A stretch of DNA of 64,000 bases. It comes from JBDGYE01 sp039584255. Its GTDB lineage: Bacteria > Gemmatimonadota > Gemmatimonadetes > Palauibacterales > Palauibacteraceae. The notes under the pieces were generated by a model, which was given only the letters and a program-made list of their open reading frames with translations, made no database searches and was not told the DNA's origin. The DNA lies in NCBI GenBank assembly GCA_039584255.1, contig JBDGYE010000001.1:1-64000 (forward strand), given 5' to 3'. Position numbers and translations under genes: made by a program. Numbering within the stretch: the stretch's first letter is position 1; each line of letters starts with the position of its first letter. Shown piece after piece: positions 1 to 8,196 of the stretch.

Positions 1-303
1 GAGGGGATCCTCGGCGGGGACGTTCCGCGAGATAAGTACCTCTCCGGAGCCGCCCTTGGTGCCCTGCTCAGCGCCAGCGGAATCGGAGGGCTGGGCGTGC
101 TGGTCGGGCTCGGGTTCTACCTTCCGTTCAACATCGTGCTCACCTACACCATAGGGACGCTGCTGCGGGTGTTCACCGACTGGCGCGTGGGCAAGCTGTG
201 GAGCGAGGACGTGGGCATTCCCATCGCGGCGGGGCTGATCGTCGGCGAGGCGCTGGTGGGGGTCGTCTACTCCCTCTACATCGTCTTCGGACAGCCGGCG
301 TGA
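1..303 (+). CDS. OPT-family oligopeptide transporter, C-terminal end (partial)
   Basis: The reading frame is open from the first base, so the 5' part of the gene lies outside the window. The 100 visible residues form the last membrane segments of a polytopic transporter: a Gly/Ala/Leu-rich helix, then FYLPFNIVLTYTIGTLLR, a short loop with GKLWSEDVGIPIAAGLIVGE, and a final helix ending in GQPA. This Gly-rich tail with a GIPIAAGLIVGE-type motif is characteristic of the OPT (oligopeptide/metal-chelate) transporters of the inner membrane. The substrate cannot be judged from the tail. The next gene follows after 10 bases, so the two are probably cotranscribed. Confidence 0.75.
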   Translation, partial: EGILGGDVPRDKYLSGAALGALLSASGIGGLGVLVGLGFYLPFNIVLTYTIGTLLRVFTDWRVGKLWSEDVGIPIAAGLIVGEALVGVVYSLYIVFGQPA

Positions 304-313
304 GGAGGGCGAG

Positions 314-880
314 ATGAAACTCTTCGGTTATCTGCTCGTCACGGTCGGCTTCCTCGGCGGGTCCTTCGAGGTCGTCAAGCAGGTGGAGGGAGTGAACACG
401 GCCGCCTTTCTGATGTGGCTGGCGGTCGGGATCGCGGGCGTGATCCTCGCGCAGCGGGCGCGCAAGGCCGAGGCGACGGATACGGAGGTCATCACGTCCA
501 ACATCCGGACCATCGAGTCGAGCCTTTCCAAGGTTGCCGCCGACGCCGAGAAGCTGAATGCCGAGAAAGAGAAGATCAACGTCTACGACCTGCGGCACCG
601 GATCGACGAGCTCTTCCCGGCGGACCTCACGAAGTTCGTCGATGCCCGGGAGAGCATCGCGCACAGCTATGGCCTGCAGGCCTACTCGGAGGTGATGAGC
701 CGGTTCGCCGCGGGAGAACGGGCCTTGAACCGCGTGTGGTCCGCCTCGACCGACGGGTACATCGACGAGGCGCACGCATACCTGGACACGGCCACCGGTC
801 ACTTCGAGGACGCGCTGGCGGCGTTCCAGGACGTCAAGGCGGGCCGGCCGGTGATGTCTGGAACGGAGCCGGCGGTGTAA
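314..880 (+). CDS. Hypothetical membrane protein with coiled coil, cotranscribed with OPT transporter
   Basis: This 188-residue protein has two N-terminal hydrophobic segments (about residues 4-20 and 30-46) followed by a charged region, about residues 55-95, with the heptad-like spacing of a coiled coil (SSLSKVAADAEKLNAEKEKI). The rest is a helical domain. I recognise no family. The start is an ATG preceded by GGAGGGCGAG, and the gene begins 10 bases after the OPT transporter stop, so a role tied to that transporter is possible but is inference only. Confidence 0.75.
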   Translation: MKLFGYLLVTVGFLGGSFEVVKQVEGVNTAAFLMWLAVGIAGVILAQRARKAEATDTEVITSNIRTIESSLSKVAADAEKLNAEKEKINVYDLRHRIDELFPADLTKFVDARESIAHSYGLQAYSEVMSRFAAGERALNRVWSASTDGYIDEAHAYLDTATGHFEDALAAFQDVKAGRPVMSGTEPAV

Positions 881-920
881 CGACGGCGCAAGACGGGCCC
901 GAGCCTCGCCGAGCGGGCTT

Positions 921-2039
921 CTACGCGCCCAGCCGCTCCGGGTTCAGCTCCTCAAGCTCCGGTACCACGAACAGCCCGTCCTTCCGGACCAGCACGTCGT
1001 CGAACCACACTTCCCCACCGCCGTACTCGGATCGCTGGATCAGGACCAGGTCCCAGTGGATCTGGCTCCTGTTTCCGTTGAAGGCTGTGTCGTACGCGTT
1101 GCCGGGGGTCAGGTGGAGGCTGCCGGCGATCTTCTCGTCGAACAGGATGTCCTTCATCGGCTCCATGATGTGGGGATGGAAGCCGAGGGAGAACTCGCCT
1201 ATGTAGCGGGCACCTTCGTCCGCGTCCAGCACCTCGTTCAGGTGCTCCGAATCCGTGCTCCTGGCCTCGACGATCCTGCCGTCCTCGAACCGGAAAAACA
1301 CGTCCTCGTGGGTCACGCCCTGGTAGATCGTCGGCGTGTTGTACTGGATCGTCCCGTTGGCGCTGTCTCGCACGGGAGCCGTGAAGACCTCTCCGTCGGG
1401 GATGTTCCGCTTGCCGTCGCAGGGCATGGCCGGGATCCCGGCGATGCTGAAGGTCAGTTCGGTCCCTGGACCCTTGATGTCCACGCGGTCCGTGGCTTGC
1501 ATGAGCTCCCGCAGCGGCTGGAGCGCCTCCGACATCCGCTCGTAGTCCATGTTGCAGACGCGGAAGTAGAAGTCCTGGAACTCCTCGGTCGACTTCTGTG
1601 CCAGCTGCGCCATCGATGGGCTCGGCCACCTCAGCACGACCCACTTCGTGTCCGGCACCCGGATCTCCATGTGGACCCGCTTCCAGATGTAGCGCTCGTA
1701 CAGCTTCTGGCGGTCCTGCGGCACGTCTGACAGCTCGGAGACGTTCGGGGCGCCCCGCACTCCGATGTAGCCATCCATGGCCCTCATGTACGTTTCCTCG
1801 GAGGCGGCCATGATGTCGAGCTGTTCCTCCGTCGCGTCGAGCAGCAGGCGCCGGAGCACCTCGTTGCTCTTGAGCAGGACGTTGGGTACAACGCCGGCCG
1901 CGTGAGCGACGCGGACCAGCTCCTTGGTGAAGGCCGGGGGCGTGTCGATCGCCTCGATGAGTACTTTCTCGCCTTCCTCGAGCTCACAGGAATAGTGGAT
2001 CAGCGTCTCGGCGAGTTTCGTGTATCGGGGGTCTGGCAT
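921..2039 (-). CDS. M29-family aminopeptidase (AmpS/thermophilic-type metalloaminopeptidase)
   Basis: The 372-residue length is typical of M29 metalloaminopeptidases, which release N-terminal residues from peptides in the cytoplasm using two metal ions. The N-terminal half carries the usual start (DPRYTKLAETLIHYSCELEEGEKVLIEA). The C-terminal half holds the metal site pattern: GEFSLGFHP, DEKIAGSLHL and SQIHWDLVL, matching the conserved Glu, Glu, His and His-x-Asp positions of the family. There is no signal peptide. It is a single gene facing away from the upstream membrane operon. AGAAGG precedes the ATG. Confidence 0.93.
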   Translation of the reverse strand: MPDPRYTKLAETLIHYSCELEEGEKVLIEAIDTPPAFTKELVRVAHAAGVVPNVLLKSNEVLRRLLLDATEEQLDIMAASEETYMRAMDGYIGVRGAPNVSELSDVPQDRQKLYERYIWKRVHMEIRVPDTKWVVLRWPSPSMAQLAQKSTEEFQDFYFRVCNMDYERMSEALQPLRELMQATDRVDIKGPGTELTFSIAGIPAMPCDGKRNIPDGEVFTAPVRDSANGTIQYNTPTIYQGVTHEDVFFRFEDGRIVEARSTDSEHLNEVLDADEGARYIGEFSLGFHPHIMEPMKDILFDEKIAGSLHLTPGNAYDTAFNGNRSQIHWDLVLIQRSEYGGGEVWFDDVLVRKDGLFVVPELEELNPERLGA

Positions 2040-2219
2040 GGTTCAGCCTTCTCGCGCTGTTGACTCGTGTGTCCGGATGACACGACAGCAGCCGGCCGGC
2101 GGGATCGTCTTCGAGCCAGCGGCTGTCGGGGCGCACCATAGGGTACCGTGGCGGGAGGCGATTCGAAAGATGGCGGGCTGCTACCGAACGGCCTCAGGAT
2201 CGCCCGCTCTTCCTCGCGG

Positions 2220-2714
2220 CTACCCGGGTCTCTGAATCGCGCCCGGCCTGCCGACGACGCGGCGCAGGATGCCAATCTGACCCGCATGGTACGCCTCGTG
2301 GAAGGAGATCCCCGAAAGCAGGGAACCGACTGTTTCGTCGGGGTTAGCGGTCGGACTGAAAGGGGCGGACTGGGCGAGGGCTTCGGGCGTCAGCTGGCCC
2401 AACCCTTCCATCAGCGGCCCCTGCAGCTCGTCGAAGCACTCTACGAGTCGGGCGAATGAAACGGCCTCGTCCTCGGCGAGCGGGCCCTCCCGCTGCCCGT
2501 AGGCCGCGAACATCTCCTTTTCGTACAGGCTCTCCCTGCCCAGCATCGCCAGCGCCTCGTTTCGCGTCCGAACGATGTGGCCGAGCACCCAGTTCACGCA
2601 GTTCCCGGCGGCCACGGGATGCACGAGGCTCTCTTCGTGCGTGATTCCCTCCAGGTTCCTCTGGGTAACGAACTGCGTGATGCCGAACTGATGCTGGAGC
2701 GTCCTGGGGTCCAT
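2220..2714 (-). CDS. DinB-family protein
   Basis: A 164-residue four-helix protein of the DinB/YfiT type. These proteins bind a metal through three histidines and are often thiol transferases or stress proteins of unknown substrate. Seen here are a first helix with NCVNWVLGHIVRTRNEAL, giving one His ligand, and the characteristic C-terminal SFHEAYHAGQIGILRR with the H-x3-H pair. GGAGGAAGAGG stands directly before the ATG. It is monocistronic, and its substrate is unknown. Confidence 0.88.
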   Translation of the reverse strand: MDPRTLQHQFGITQFVTQRNLEGITHEESLVHPVAAGNCVNWVLGHIVRTRNEALAMLGRESLYEKEMFAAYGQREGPLAEDEAVSFARLVECFDELQGPLMEGLGQLTPEALAQSAPFSPTANPDETVGSLLSGISFHEAYHAGQIGILRRVVGRPGAIQRPG

Positions 2715-2976
2715 TCCTCTTCCTCCGTCTGGCTATCGTTCGCTCGTACGGACGTCGACGCCCGTAACCTCGCCAATCGCTTCGAGAACCCCGCGCGAAT
2801 TCCTCCAGGTCGCTGGCTCAGGCCCGGCGCTGGCGGCGAGCCTCGTGGAGGCGGGTGGGCGCTCAGCGGGATCTATCGCGTCGCTTGAAACTACTCAATA
2901 ATGGTGGCCCTTGCGGCTCCTGCGGGGCGGACGTATTGGGGAGCCACAGCGTTAGTGTCGACCTGAACGGAAGCGC

Positions 2977-4797
2977 ATGCAGCACGACTCCATATCCGTA
3001 GTGGATTTCGGCGGGCAGTACGCCCACCTGATAGCGACCAAGGTGCGCCGCCATGGGGTGCTGGCGGAGATCCGGCAGCCCGAGGACCCGATCGAGGCCT
3101 TCGAATCCTACAAGGGGATCATCATCTCGGGCAGCCCGAGCCTCGCCTCGCACGGCGAGGACTCGCAGTACAACAAGGCCATTTACGACCTGGACGTACC
3201 GATTCTCGGACTCTGCTTCGGCCATCAGGAGATCGCGCAGCACTACGGCGGCAAGGTGGTCCACGGAGGGAGGCAGTGGGGCCGAACCGCTCTTCACCTC
3301 ACCGGTGAGCACCCGATCTTCGCGGGACTCGGCCCGGTCGAGACGGTCTGGATGAGCCACTACGACTCCGTGGCCGACGTGGGACCCGAGTTCACCGAGC
3401 TCGGCTACAGCGTGACCGCGGAGGGCGGTATCGATCATCGATACGCCGCGGTCGGCTCGGACTCGCTACGCCGCTACGGGTTCCAGTTCCACCCCGAAGT
3501 GGACGACACTCTCCACGGCGACGAGATGCTCGCAAACTTCGTCCTCGAGATCTGCGGCTGCCGTTCCACATGGACGATGGATGCCTTCCTGGAAGAGGAG
3601 TTGGAGAAGATTCGCGCCCGGGTGGCCGACCGCTCCGTCTTCATGCTGGCATCCGGCGGCGTGGACTCGACGGTCGCGGCTACGCTTCTGACTCGGGCGC
3701 TGGGCCCCGAGCGAGTGGATCTGCTCCACATCGATAACGGGCTGATGCGGAGGGACGAGAGCGCGCAGGTGCTGGAGTTCTTCGCCGGCTTGGGCCTGGG
3801 CTCGCATGTGCATTTCGTCGATGCCTCCGATCGCTTCCTGGCCGCCCTCGACGGAATCATCGATCCCGAGGAGAAGCGCCGGGCCATCGGCGCGACATTC
3901 ATCGAGGTGTTCCGCGACCAGGCGAGCCACCTGGGAATCGAGGGCCACCTCCTGGGCCAGGGCACGATCTATCCCGATACAATAGAGACGGGTGGGACGA
4001 CGAGGGCCGACACGATCAAGACGCACCACAATCGCGTCCCGGTCATCGACGAGATGATCGCCCGGGGCCGCGTCGTCGAGCCGCTGGCAGAGCTGTACAA
4101 GGTCGAGGTAAGGGAGCTGGGCGAGAAGCTGGGCATTCCCCACGATCTCGTGTGGCGCCACCCCTTCCCGGGCCCCGGCCTGGGCGTGCGCTGTCTGTGC
4201 GGCGACGGCGAGGGGGATCGCTCCGGGTTCGAGACCGTGGAGCCAGCGGTGGCCGAGGTCGCCGACCGCTTCGGACTCGACGCCCTGGTGCTCCCGATCC
4301 GCTCGGTGGGCGTGAAGGCCGACCTGCGGGCCTACGAGCATCCGGTGCTTCTGAGCGGTAGCGCGAGCTGGGACGTGCTGCTGAAGGCCGCCTCCGTTCT
4401 CACCGCCGACGTACCGGGGATCAACCGCTGCATCTGGAATCTCGGGGACGGGTCGCCCGGCGAGGCGATTCCACTGCGCGCTGTGGTCACCCGCGAGCGC
4501 CTGGATGTGCTGCGGGACGCGGACCACATCGTCATGGAGGGCCTGCGCCACCACGGCCTGTACGACAGTGTGTGGCAGTGTCCGACGGTCCTGGTTCCCC
4601 TGGACCTCGACGCCAGAGGCGGCGAGCTCGTGGTCGTGCGACCGGTGCTCTCGAAGCGGGCCATGACGGCCGCCCCCGCCGAGCTGCCCCCGGGGCTCAT
4701 CTCCGAGCTGCGCAGCGGGATCCTTGGATTGGCCGGTGTTTCGGGCCTCGCCCTCGACATCACCTCCAAGCCGCCCGGCACCATCGAGTGGGAATGA
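2977..4797 (+). CDS. guaA: GMP synthase (glutamine-hydrolysing), eukaryote-type long form
   Basis: Converts XMP to GMP using glutamine and ATP. The N-terminal class I glutaminase domain has the catalytic Cys80 (LGLCFGHQ) and His172/Glu174 (FHPEV). The ATP-pyrophosphatase domain has the P-loop SGGVDS at residues 226-231 and the GQGTIYPDTIE and HHNRVP motifs, and the protein ends SKPPGTIEWE. At 606 residues it is about 80 longer than the usual 525-residue bacterial enzyme. The extra sequence lies in the C-terminal dimerisation part, which resembles the long human-type enzyme (LPIRSVGVKADLRAYEH, CPTVLVPLDLD). The stop overlaps the next start (ATGA at 4794). Confidence 0.97.
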   Translation: MQHDSISVVDFGGQYAHLIATKVRRHGVLAEIRQPEDPIEAFESYKGIIISGSPSLASHGEDSQYNKAIYDLDVPILGLCFGHQEIAQHYGGKVVHGGRQWGRTALHLTGEHPIFAGLGPVETVWMSHYDSVADVGPEFTELGYSVTAEGGIDHRYAAVGSDSLRRYGFQFHPEVDDTLHGDEMLANFVLEICGCRSTWTMDAFLEEELEKIRARVADRSVFMLASGGVDSTVAATLLTRALGPERVDLLHIDNGLMRRDESAQVLEFFAGLGLGSHVHFVDASDRFLAALDGIIDPEEKRRAIGATFIEVFRDQASHLGIEGHLLGQGTIYPDTIETGGTTRADTIKTHHNRVPVIDEMIARGRVVEPLAELYKVEVRELGEKLGIPHDLVWRHPFPGPGLGVRCLCGDGEGDRSGFETVEPAVAEVADRFGLDALVLPIRSVGVKADLRAYEHPVLLSGSASWDVLLKAASVLTADVPGINRCIWNLGDGSPGEAIPLRAVVTRERLDVLRDADHIVMEGLRHHGLYDSVWQCPTVLVPLDLDARGGELVVVRPVLSKRAMTAAPAELPPGLISELRSGILGLAGVSGLALDITSKPPGTIEWE

Positions 4798-5531
4798 TCC
4801 AGGTCCGCAAAGCCGTCGCCGTGCTCGCGCTGGCGGCGCTCGGTGTCCTGATTCTGAGGCTGGATCCCAGGGATCCGGGCGGCAGCCTCGACCGGACGGG
4901 GGCGGCGGTGTGGGTCCTCCTGGCTCCGCTTCTGATCACCATGGCGGGTCTGCTTCGGGAAAGGTACTGGAGCCGTTGGCTGGCCCTCGCCGCCGGGATC
5001 GCCGTCCTGCCGTGGGCGTTCGTACTCGTGGTCGCCCCCGGCTTCGGAATGGACATGTGCCCGCAGCAGATGGCCCTTGGCGCCTCCGCTCTGCTGCTCC
5101 TCAGCCTCGTGGGCCGGACGATGTTCGAGCGCTACGAAGGTCGCGCGGACCAGGCCGACTGGGCCGGGAGACGGATGACCCTCGTCCGGTGGACCATCAT
5201 CTGCAACGTGGCATCGGTGCTGGCTCTGTATCTCTTCGTCGCCGCCTACGACTACCGTGCCGAGTGGCACCTGCTGGTTCCGGCCCTGCTCCTGGTCGTG
5301 CTCCTGCTCGGCCTCCTGATGCTGGCACACCAGAGGACAGCCGGGATCCTGCTGGTGGCATTGTGCTGTGTCCTGCTCCTTCCCGCCGGAGCCTACTTTG
5401 TGGCCACGGAGGCGCGAACGAGTGGGGAGGGTATTCTCTTCGCCGCGATATTCCTTCCCGGAATCCTCACCGGCTGGGCCACCCTGCTGGTGTTCGGGAA
5501 GCCGATGCTGCGCTACCTGAGATCAGGTTGA
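4794..5531 (+). CDS. Polytopic membrane protein translationally coupled to guaA
   Basis: A 245-residue protein with about six hydrophobic segments and short charged loops. I know no family for it. The ATG at 4794 overlaps the guaA stop as ATGA; the frame stays open further upstream, but that part lies inside guaA and has shadow composition, so the overlap start is preferred. The gene is followed, again with a stop/start overlap, by a secreted or anchored protein. The three genes form one transcription unit, and nothing links the two membrane proteins to purine metabolism beyond position. Confidence 0.75.
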   Translation: MIQVRKAVAVLALAALGVLILRLDPRDPGGSLDRTGAAVWVLLAPLLITMAGLLRERYWSRWLALAAGIAVLPWAFVLVVAPGFGMDMCPQQMALGASALLLLSLVGRTMFERYEGRADQADWAGRRMTLVRWTIICNVASVLALYLFVAAYDYRAEWHLLVPALLLVVLLLGLLMLAHQRTAGILLVALCCVLLLPAGAYFVATEARTSGEGILFAAIFLPGILTGWATLLVFGKPMLRYLRSG

Positions 5532-6100
5532 CGGGCTTGAAACGAGGCTGGCCCAGAACGGCGGTCGCGGTCTTGGTCGCTCTCGCGCTCCTTACCGTCC
5601 TGCGGTACCTGATGGAGCGCGGACCAACGCCCGTGGACGAGCCGGAGCGCCCGGACCTCGTGCCCTGGGACCTCACGGGATGCTGGGATCTGGAGGTCGG
5701 CCCCTGGCAGCCGGAAGGCGCCGGGGCACCCAAGTCGGCCTCGCCGGCCGGCGCCGCGTTCGTGGTTCCGCCGACGCGTGTGATGCTCGTCGCCGATTCC
5801 ATCGACCCTTCGGGGAGGGCATCCACTACGTACCGCGCCGTTCCCATGGCGGGGGACCACGACGATCGGCTGCGTGACTATCTGAGGTGGCTCGTGCGCG
5901 CCGACACCCTGTGGCTACTCTGGTCGGACCGGAGCTCCGGGGCCGGGATCGCCCTCCTGTCTCACGCCGACAGCCTCGTGGGCCGGGCGCGATCGTTCGG
6001 CGACGGTGGTGCGCTGGATGCGACGGCCAGGGCCGTCGCCTGGAAGATCAACTGCTCGTCGCTGTACCTGGATCGAAGGCGGACGGGTCCGCGCCGCTGA
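5528..6100 (+). CDS. Hypothetical membrane-anchored protein (lipocalin-like size)
   Basis: About 190 residues. The start is taken as TTG at 5528, overlapping the upstream TGA (TTGA); TTG at 5537 is an alternative. One N-terminal transmembrane helix (VAVLVALALLTVLRYLM) is followed by an extracytoplasmic domain with WDLTGCWDLEVGPWQP, and then beta-strand-like segments (ADTLWLLWSDRSSGAGIALLS). The opening G-x-W-x-L followed by alternating strands recalls lipocalin-type barrels, but this is weak. It is the last gene of the guaA unit. Confidence 0.65.
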   Translation: MTGLKRGWPRTAVAVLVALALLTVLRYLMERGPTPVDEPERPDLVPWDLTGCWDLEVGPWQPEGAGAPKSASPAGAAFVVPPTRVMLVADSIDPSGRASTTYRAVPMAGDHDDRLRDYLRWLVRADTLWLLWSDRSSGAGIALLSHADSLVGRARSFGDGGALDATARAVAWKINCSSLYLDRRRTGPRR

Positions 6101-6193
6101 TCGCTAGGCGGGCAGTTCGCTCTCCGGGTGGTCGGGGTCGGGCCGGTACGGATGCGTACAAAGCCTAGGACAAACTAACGGGAGGCCCTGCCC

Positions 6194-6658
6194 ATGACAG
6201 ACGCCGCCGGCCTGCTACTCTTCCGCCGGAGAGATGCGGATCTCGAAGTCTTTCTCGCACACCCGGGCGGTCCGTTCTGGGCCAATCGGGACGAAGGCGC
6301 CTGGACGATCCCCAAGGGCCTGGTGGACGAGGGCGAGGATCCCTGCGGGGCAGCCCTGCGTGAGTTCGAGGAGGAGACCGGGATTCGTCCCGGCGGGGAG
6401 CTTCGCGCGCTGGGCAGCATCCGCCAGAAGTCCGGCAAAGTCGTTCACGCGTGGGCCTTCGAGGGAGAGGCGGATCCCGAGCGAATCACCAGCAACCTCG
6501 TCGAAATGGAGTGGCCTCGGGGGTCGGGCCGGCGGATCCGCTTCCCCGAAGTGGACAGGTGCTCCTGGTTCGACCCGGACACCGCGCGCCGGAAGATGAA
6601 CCCCGCCCAGGCCGAGCTGGTAGACCGTCTCGAGGCGCTGCTCTCGGAACGGGCCTGA
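6194..6658 (+). CDS. NUDIX hydrolase (Ap4A-type, bis(5'-nucleosyl)-tetraphosphatase-like)
   Basis: A 154-residue cytosolic pyrophosphohydrolase. The full Nudix box G-x5-E-x7-REUxEExGU is present at residues 42-64 (G42, E48, REFEEETG at 56-63) and supplies the Mg2+ ligands. The N-terminal AAGLLLFRR and HPGGPFW are typical of the small NTP-PPase/Ap4A hydrolase group, which cleaves dinucleotide polyphosphates, but the exact substrate is not readable from sequence. GGGAGG precedes the ATG. The gene converges with the small membrane protein at 6669. Confidence 0.9.
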   Translation: MTDAAGLLLFRRRDADLEVFLAHPGGPFWANRDEGAWTIPKGLVDEGEDPCGAALREFEEETGIRPGGELRALGSIRQKSGKVVHAWAFEGEADPERITSNLVEMEWPRGSGRRIRFPEVDRCSWFDPDTARRKMNPAQAELVDRLEALLSERA

Positions 6659-6668
6659 CGCGAACCCG

Positions 6669-6947
6669 TCACTCGCCGCCGCGACCCTCCCAGCCGTCGG
6701 CCACCCAGTCGGCGACGGCCTGGATACTCGAGAGCACCTTGTCTCCGGCCCACTCGAAGGCGTTGCCTACGAGGGTCTGATCGAGGATGCCGGCCCAGGT
6801 GGCCACGAAGATCACCAGGATCACGACCAGCGCCGGCTTGAAGATCACCTTCACCGCTTCCCTGATCACCACGAACGCGATGATCGCCAGGAGGAGGAAG
6901 AAGACGATCGCTCCAACCAGAGACGAGGGAATCGTCACGCCATCCAC
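6669..6947 (-). CDS. Small two-helix membrane protein, unknown function
   Basis: A 92-residue protein with two adjacent hydrophobic helices (SLVGAIVFFLLLAIIAFVVI and KPALVVILVIFVATWAGIL), then an amphipathic Trp-containing tail. No family is recognised. The stop lies 10 bases from the converging Nudix gene stop, and composition and hydropathy support a real gene. Confidence 0.65.
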   Translation of the reverse strand: MDGVTIPSSLVGAIVFFLLLAIIAFVVIREAVKVIFKPALVVILVIFVATWAGILDQTLVGNAFEWAGDKVLSSIQAVADWVADGWEGRGGE

Positions 6948-7060
6948 AACTCAGGGCCTCCGAGAGTGTCGGTTCTCTCTTCGTCTCGGTACTGTAAACT
7001 AGGACGGTCACACGCCACACGGAGTTTCGCAATGAGACTGCTCCTGAGGCCGAAGGACGG

Positions 7061-7540
7061 GTGAGACGACACTACAGGGCCCCATGGAGCTCGAAGCTCG
7101 CGGTGACGACGGCGGCGGTCCTGGCGGTCGCCGCGCTCGTGGTCTTCACCGCAGGGACCCTTCCGTCGCTGATAGTGGTCGGCATCGTAGTGCTCGCCGC
7201 CGCCTTCGGCGTTCGCGGCTATACCGTTGCCGATGGCAGCCTCATGGTGCACCGCCTCGGCTGGGCCACCAGAATCCCGCTGGCAGGGCTCGAGAGCGTG
7301 GAGGCTGAGTCGGGGGCGACCATCGGCTCGGCCCGGGTGTTCGGGATCGGAGGCGTGTTCGCCTTCGTCGGCCGGTACCGCAACGACATCCTGGGCACCT
7401 ACCGGGCCTATGCCACCGACGGAATGCTGGCCGTCGTGCTGTACTTCGGCGACGAGAAGATCGTCGTGACGCCGGACGCGCCCCTCACCTTCGCGGATGC
7501 GGTGCGTGTGGAAGCCGGGCTCGAGCCCGAACCGGACTAA
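7061..7540 (+). CDS. Membrane protein with bacterial PH-like domain
   Basis: A 159-residue protein starting at GTG. Two N-terminal transmembrane helices (about residues 13-45) are followed by a region, about 46-155, that reads like a bacterial PH/bPH2 domain: YTVADGSLMVHRLGWATRIPL, then the strand-rich GIGGVFAFVGRYRNDILGTYRAYA, ending FADAVRVEAGL. Such proteins are common and poorly characterised. The next gene starts 2 bases after its stop, so they form a pair. Confidence 0.7.
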   Translation: MRRHYRAPWSSKLAVTTAAVLAVAALVVFTAGTLPSLIVVGIVVLAAAFGVRGYTVADGSLMVHRLGWATRIPLAGLESVEAESGATIGSARVFGIGGVFAFVGRYRNDILGTYRAYATDGMLAVVLYFGDEKIVVTPDAPLTFADAVRVEAGLEPEPD

Positions 7541-7542
7541 CC

Positions 7543-8175
7543 ATGCTTTCGATGCGAGCGCTGATCTCCTTTGTCCTGTTGGGCGTCTCCGCCACCGGGA
7601 TCTTCGGACAGGAAGCCGCCCCGCCGGCGGATCCGGGAAGTCAGGAAGCGGCTGTCACGCCGAGCGCTGAAGCCAGCCGGGCCCTGGTGATGCGATTCTA
7701 CGAGGAGGCGTGGCAGCGGGGCGACTTCGAGATCGCCGACCAGCTCTTCGCCCCCGACTACGTCTACCACGGCGAGGGGGAGCCCGTAAGCCCGGGTCCG
7801 AGCCACGGCGATATCATCCGCCGTGCACACGAGGCGCTCGAGAACCTCGAGGTGGCGGTAGACCACATCCTGGTCGAGGGCGATCTGGTAGCCGTGAGGT
7901 CCCGGCTCCGGTTCTCACCACACGGCCTGGCCCTGCTCGTGTGGCGGCTCGCCGGGAACGATCTTCCGATCAACGTGAACGCCGCGAGCGTCTTCCGGGT
8001 CGAGAACGGCAGGATCACGGAGATGTGGACCACCTCGGACGGCGTCACCCGGTGCGTCGAGACAGGTATCGTTCAGGTGTACGCCATCGGAGGCCTGCTC
8101 TCCGGGCTGTTGCTGGCTTTGCTAGGGCTGTGGGTCGTGAGGCGCATCCGGCGGCCCTGGATACCGACAGGCTGA
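7543..8175 (+). CDS. Exported SnoaL-like (NTF2-fold) protein with C-terminal membrane anchor
   Basis: 210 residues. A signal peptide (MRALISFVLLGVSATGIFG) and a Pro/Ala-rich linker precede an NTF2/SnoaL-type domain at about residues 45-165. Typical motifs are ALVMRFYEEAWQRGDFEIAD, LFAPDYVYHG and AASVFRVENGRITEMW. A C-terminal helix (AIGGLLSGLLLALLGLWVV) followed by Arg residues would hold the domain at the outer face of the inner membrane. SnoaL folds serve as cyclases, isomerases or ligand-binding modules, and no reaction can be assigned. It is paired with the PH-domain gene upstream. Confidence 0.78.
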   Translation: MLSMRALISFVLLGVSATGIFGQEAAPPADPGSQEAAVTPSAEASRALVMRFYEEAWQRGDFEIADQLFAPDYVYHGEGEPVSPGPSHGDIIRRAHEALENLEVAVDHILVEGDLVAVRSRLRFSPHGLALLVWRLAGNDLPINVNAASVFRVENGRITEMWTTSDGVTRCVETGIVQVYAIGGLLSGLLLALLGLWVVRRIRRPWIPTG

Positions 8176-8196
8176 TCGGCCCGCCGAGGTCGTCTC

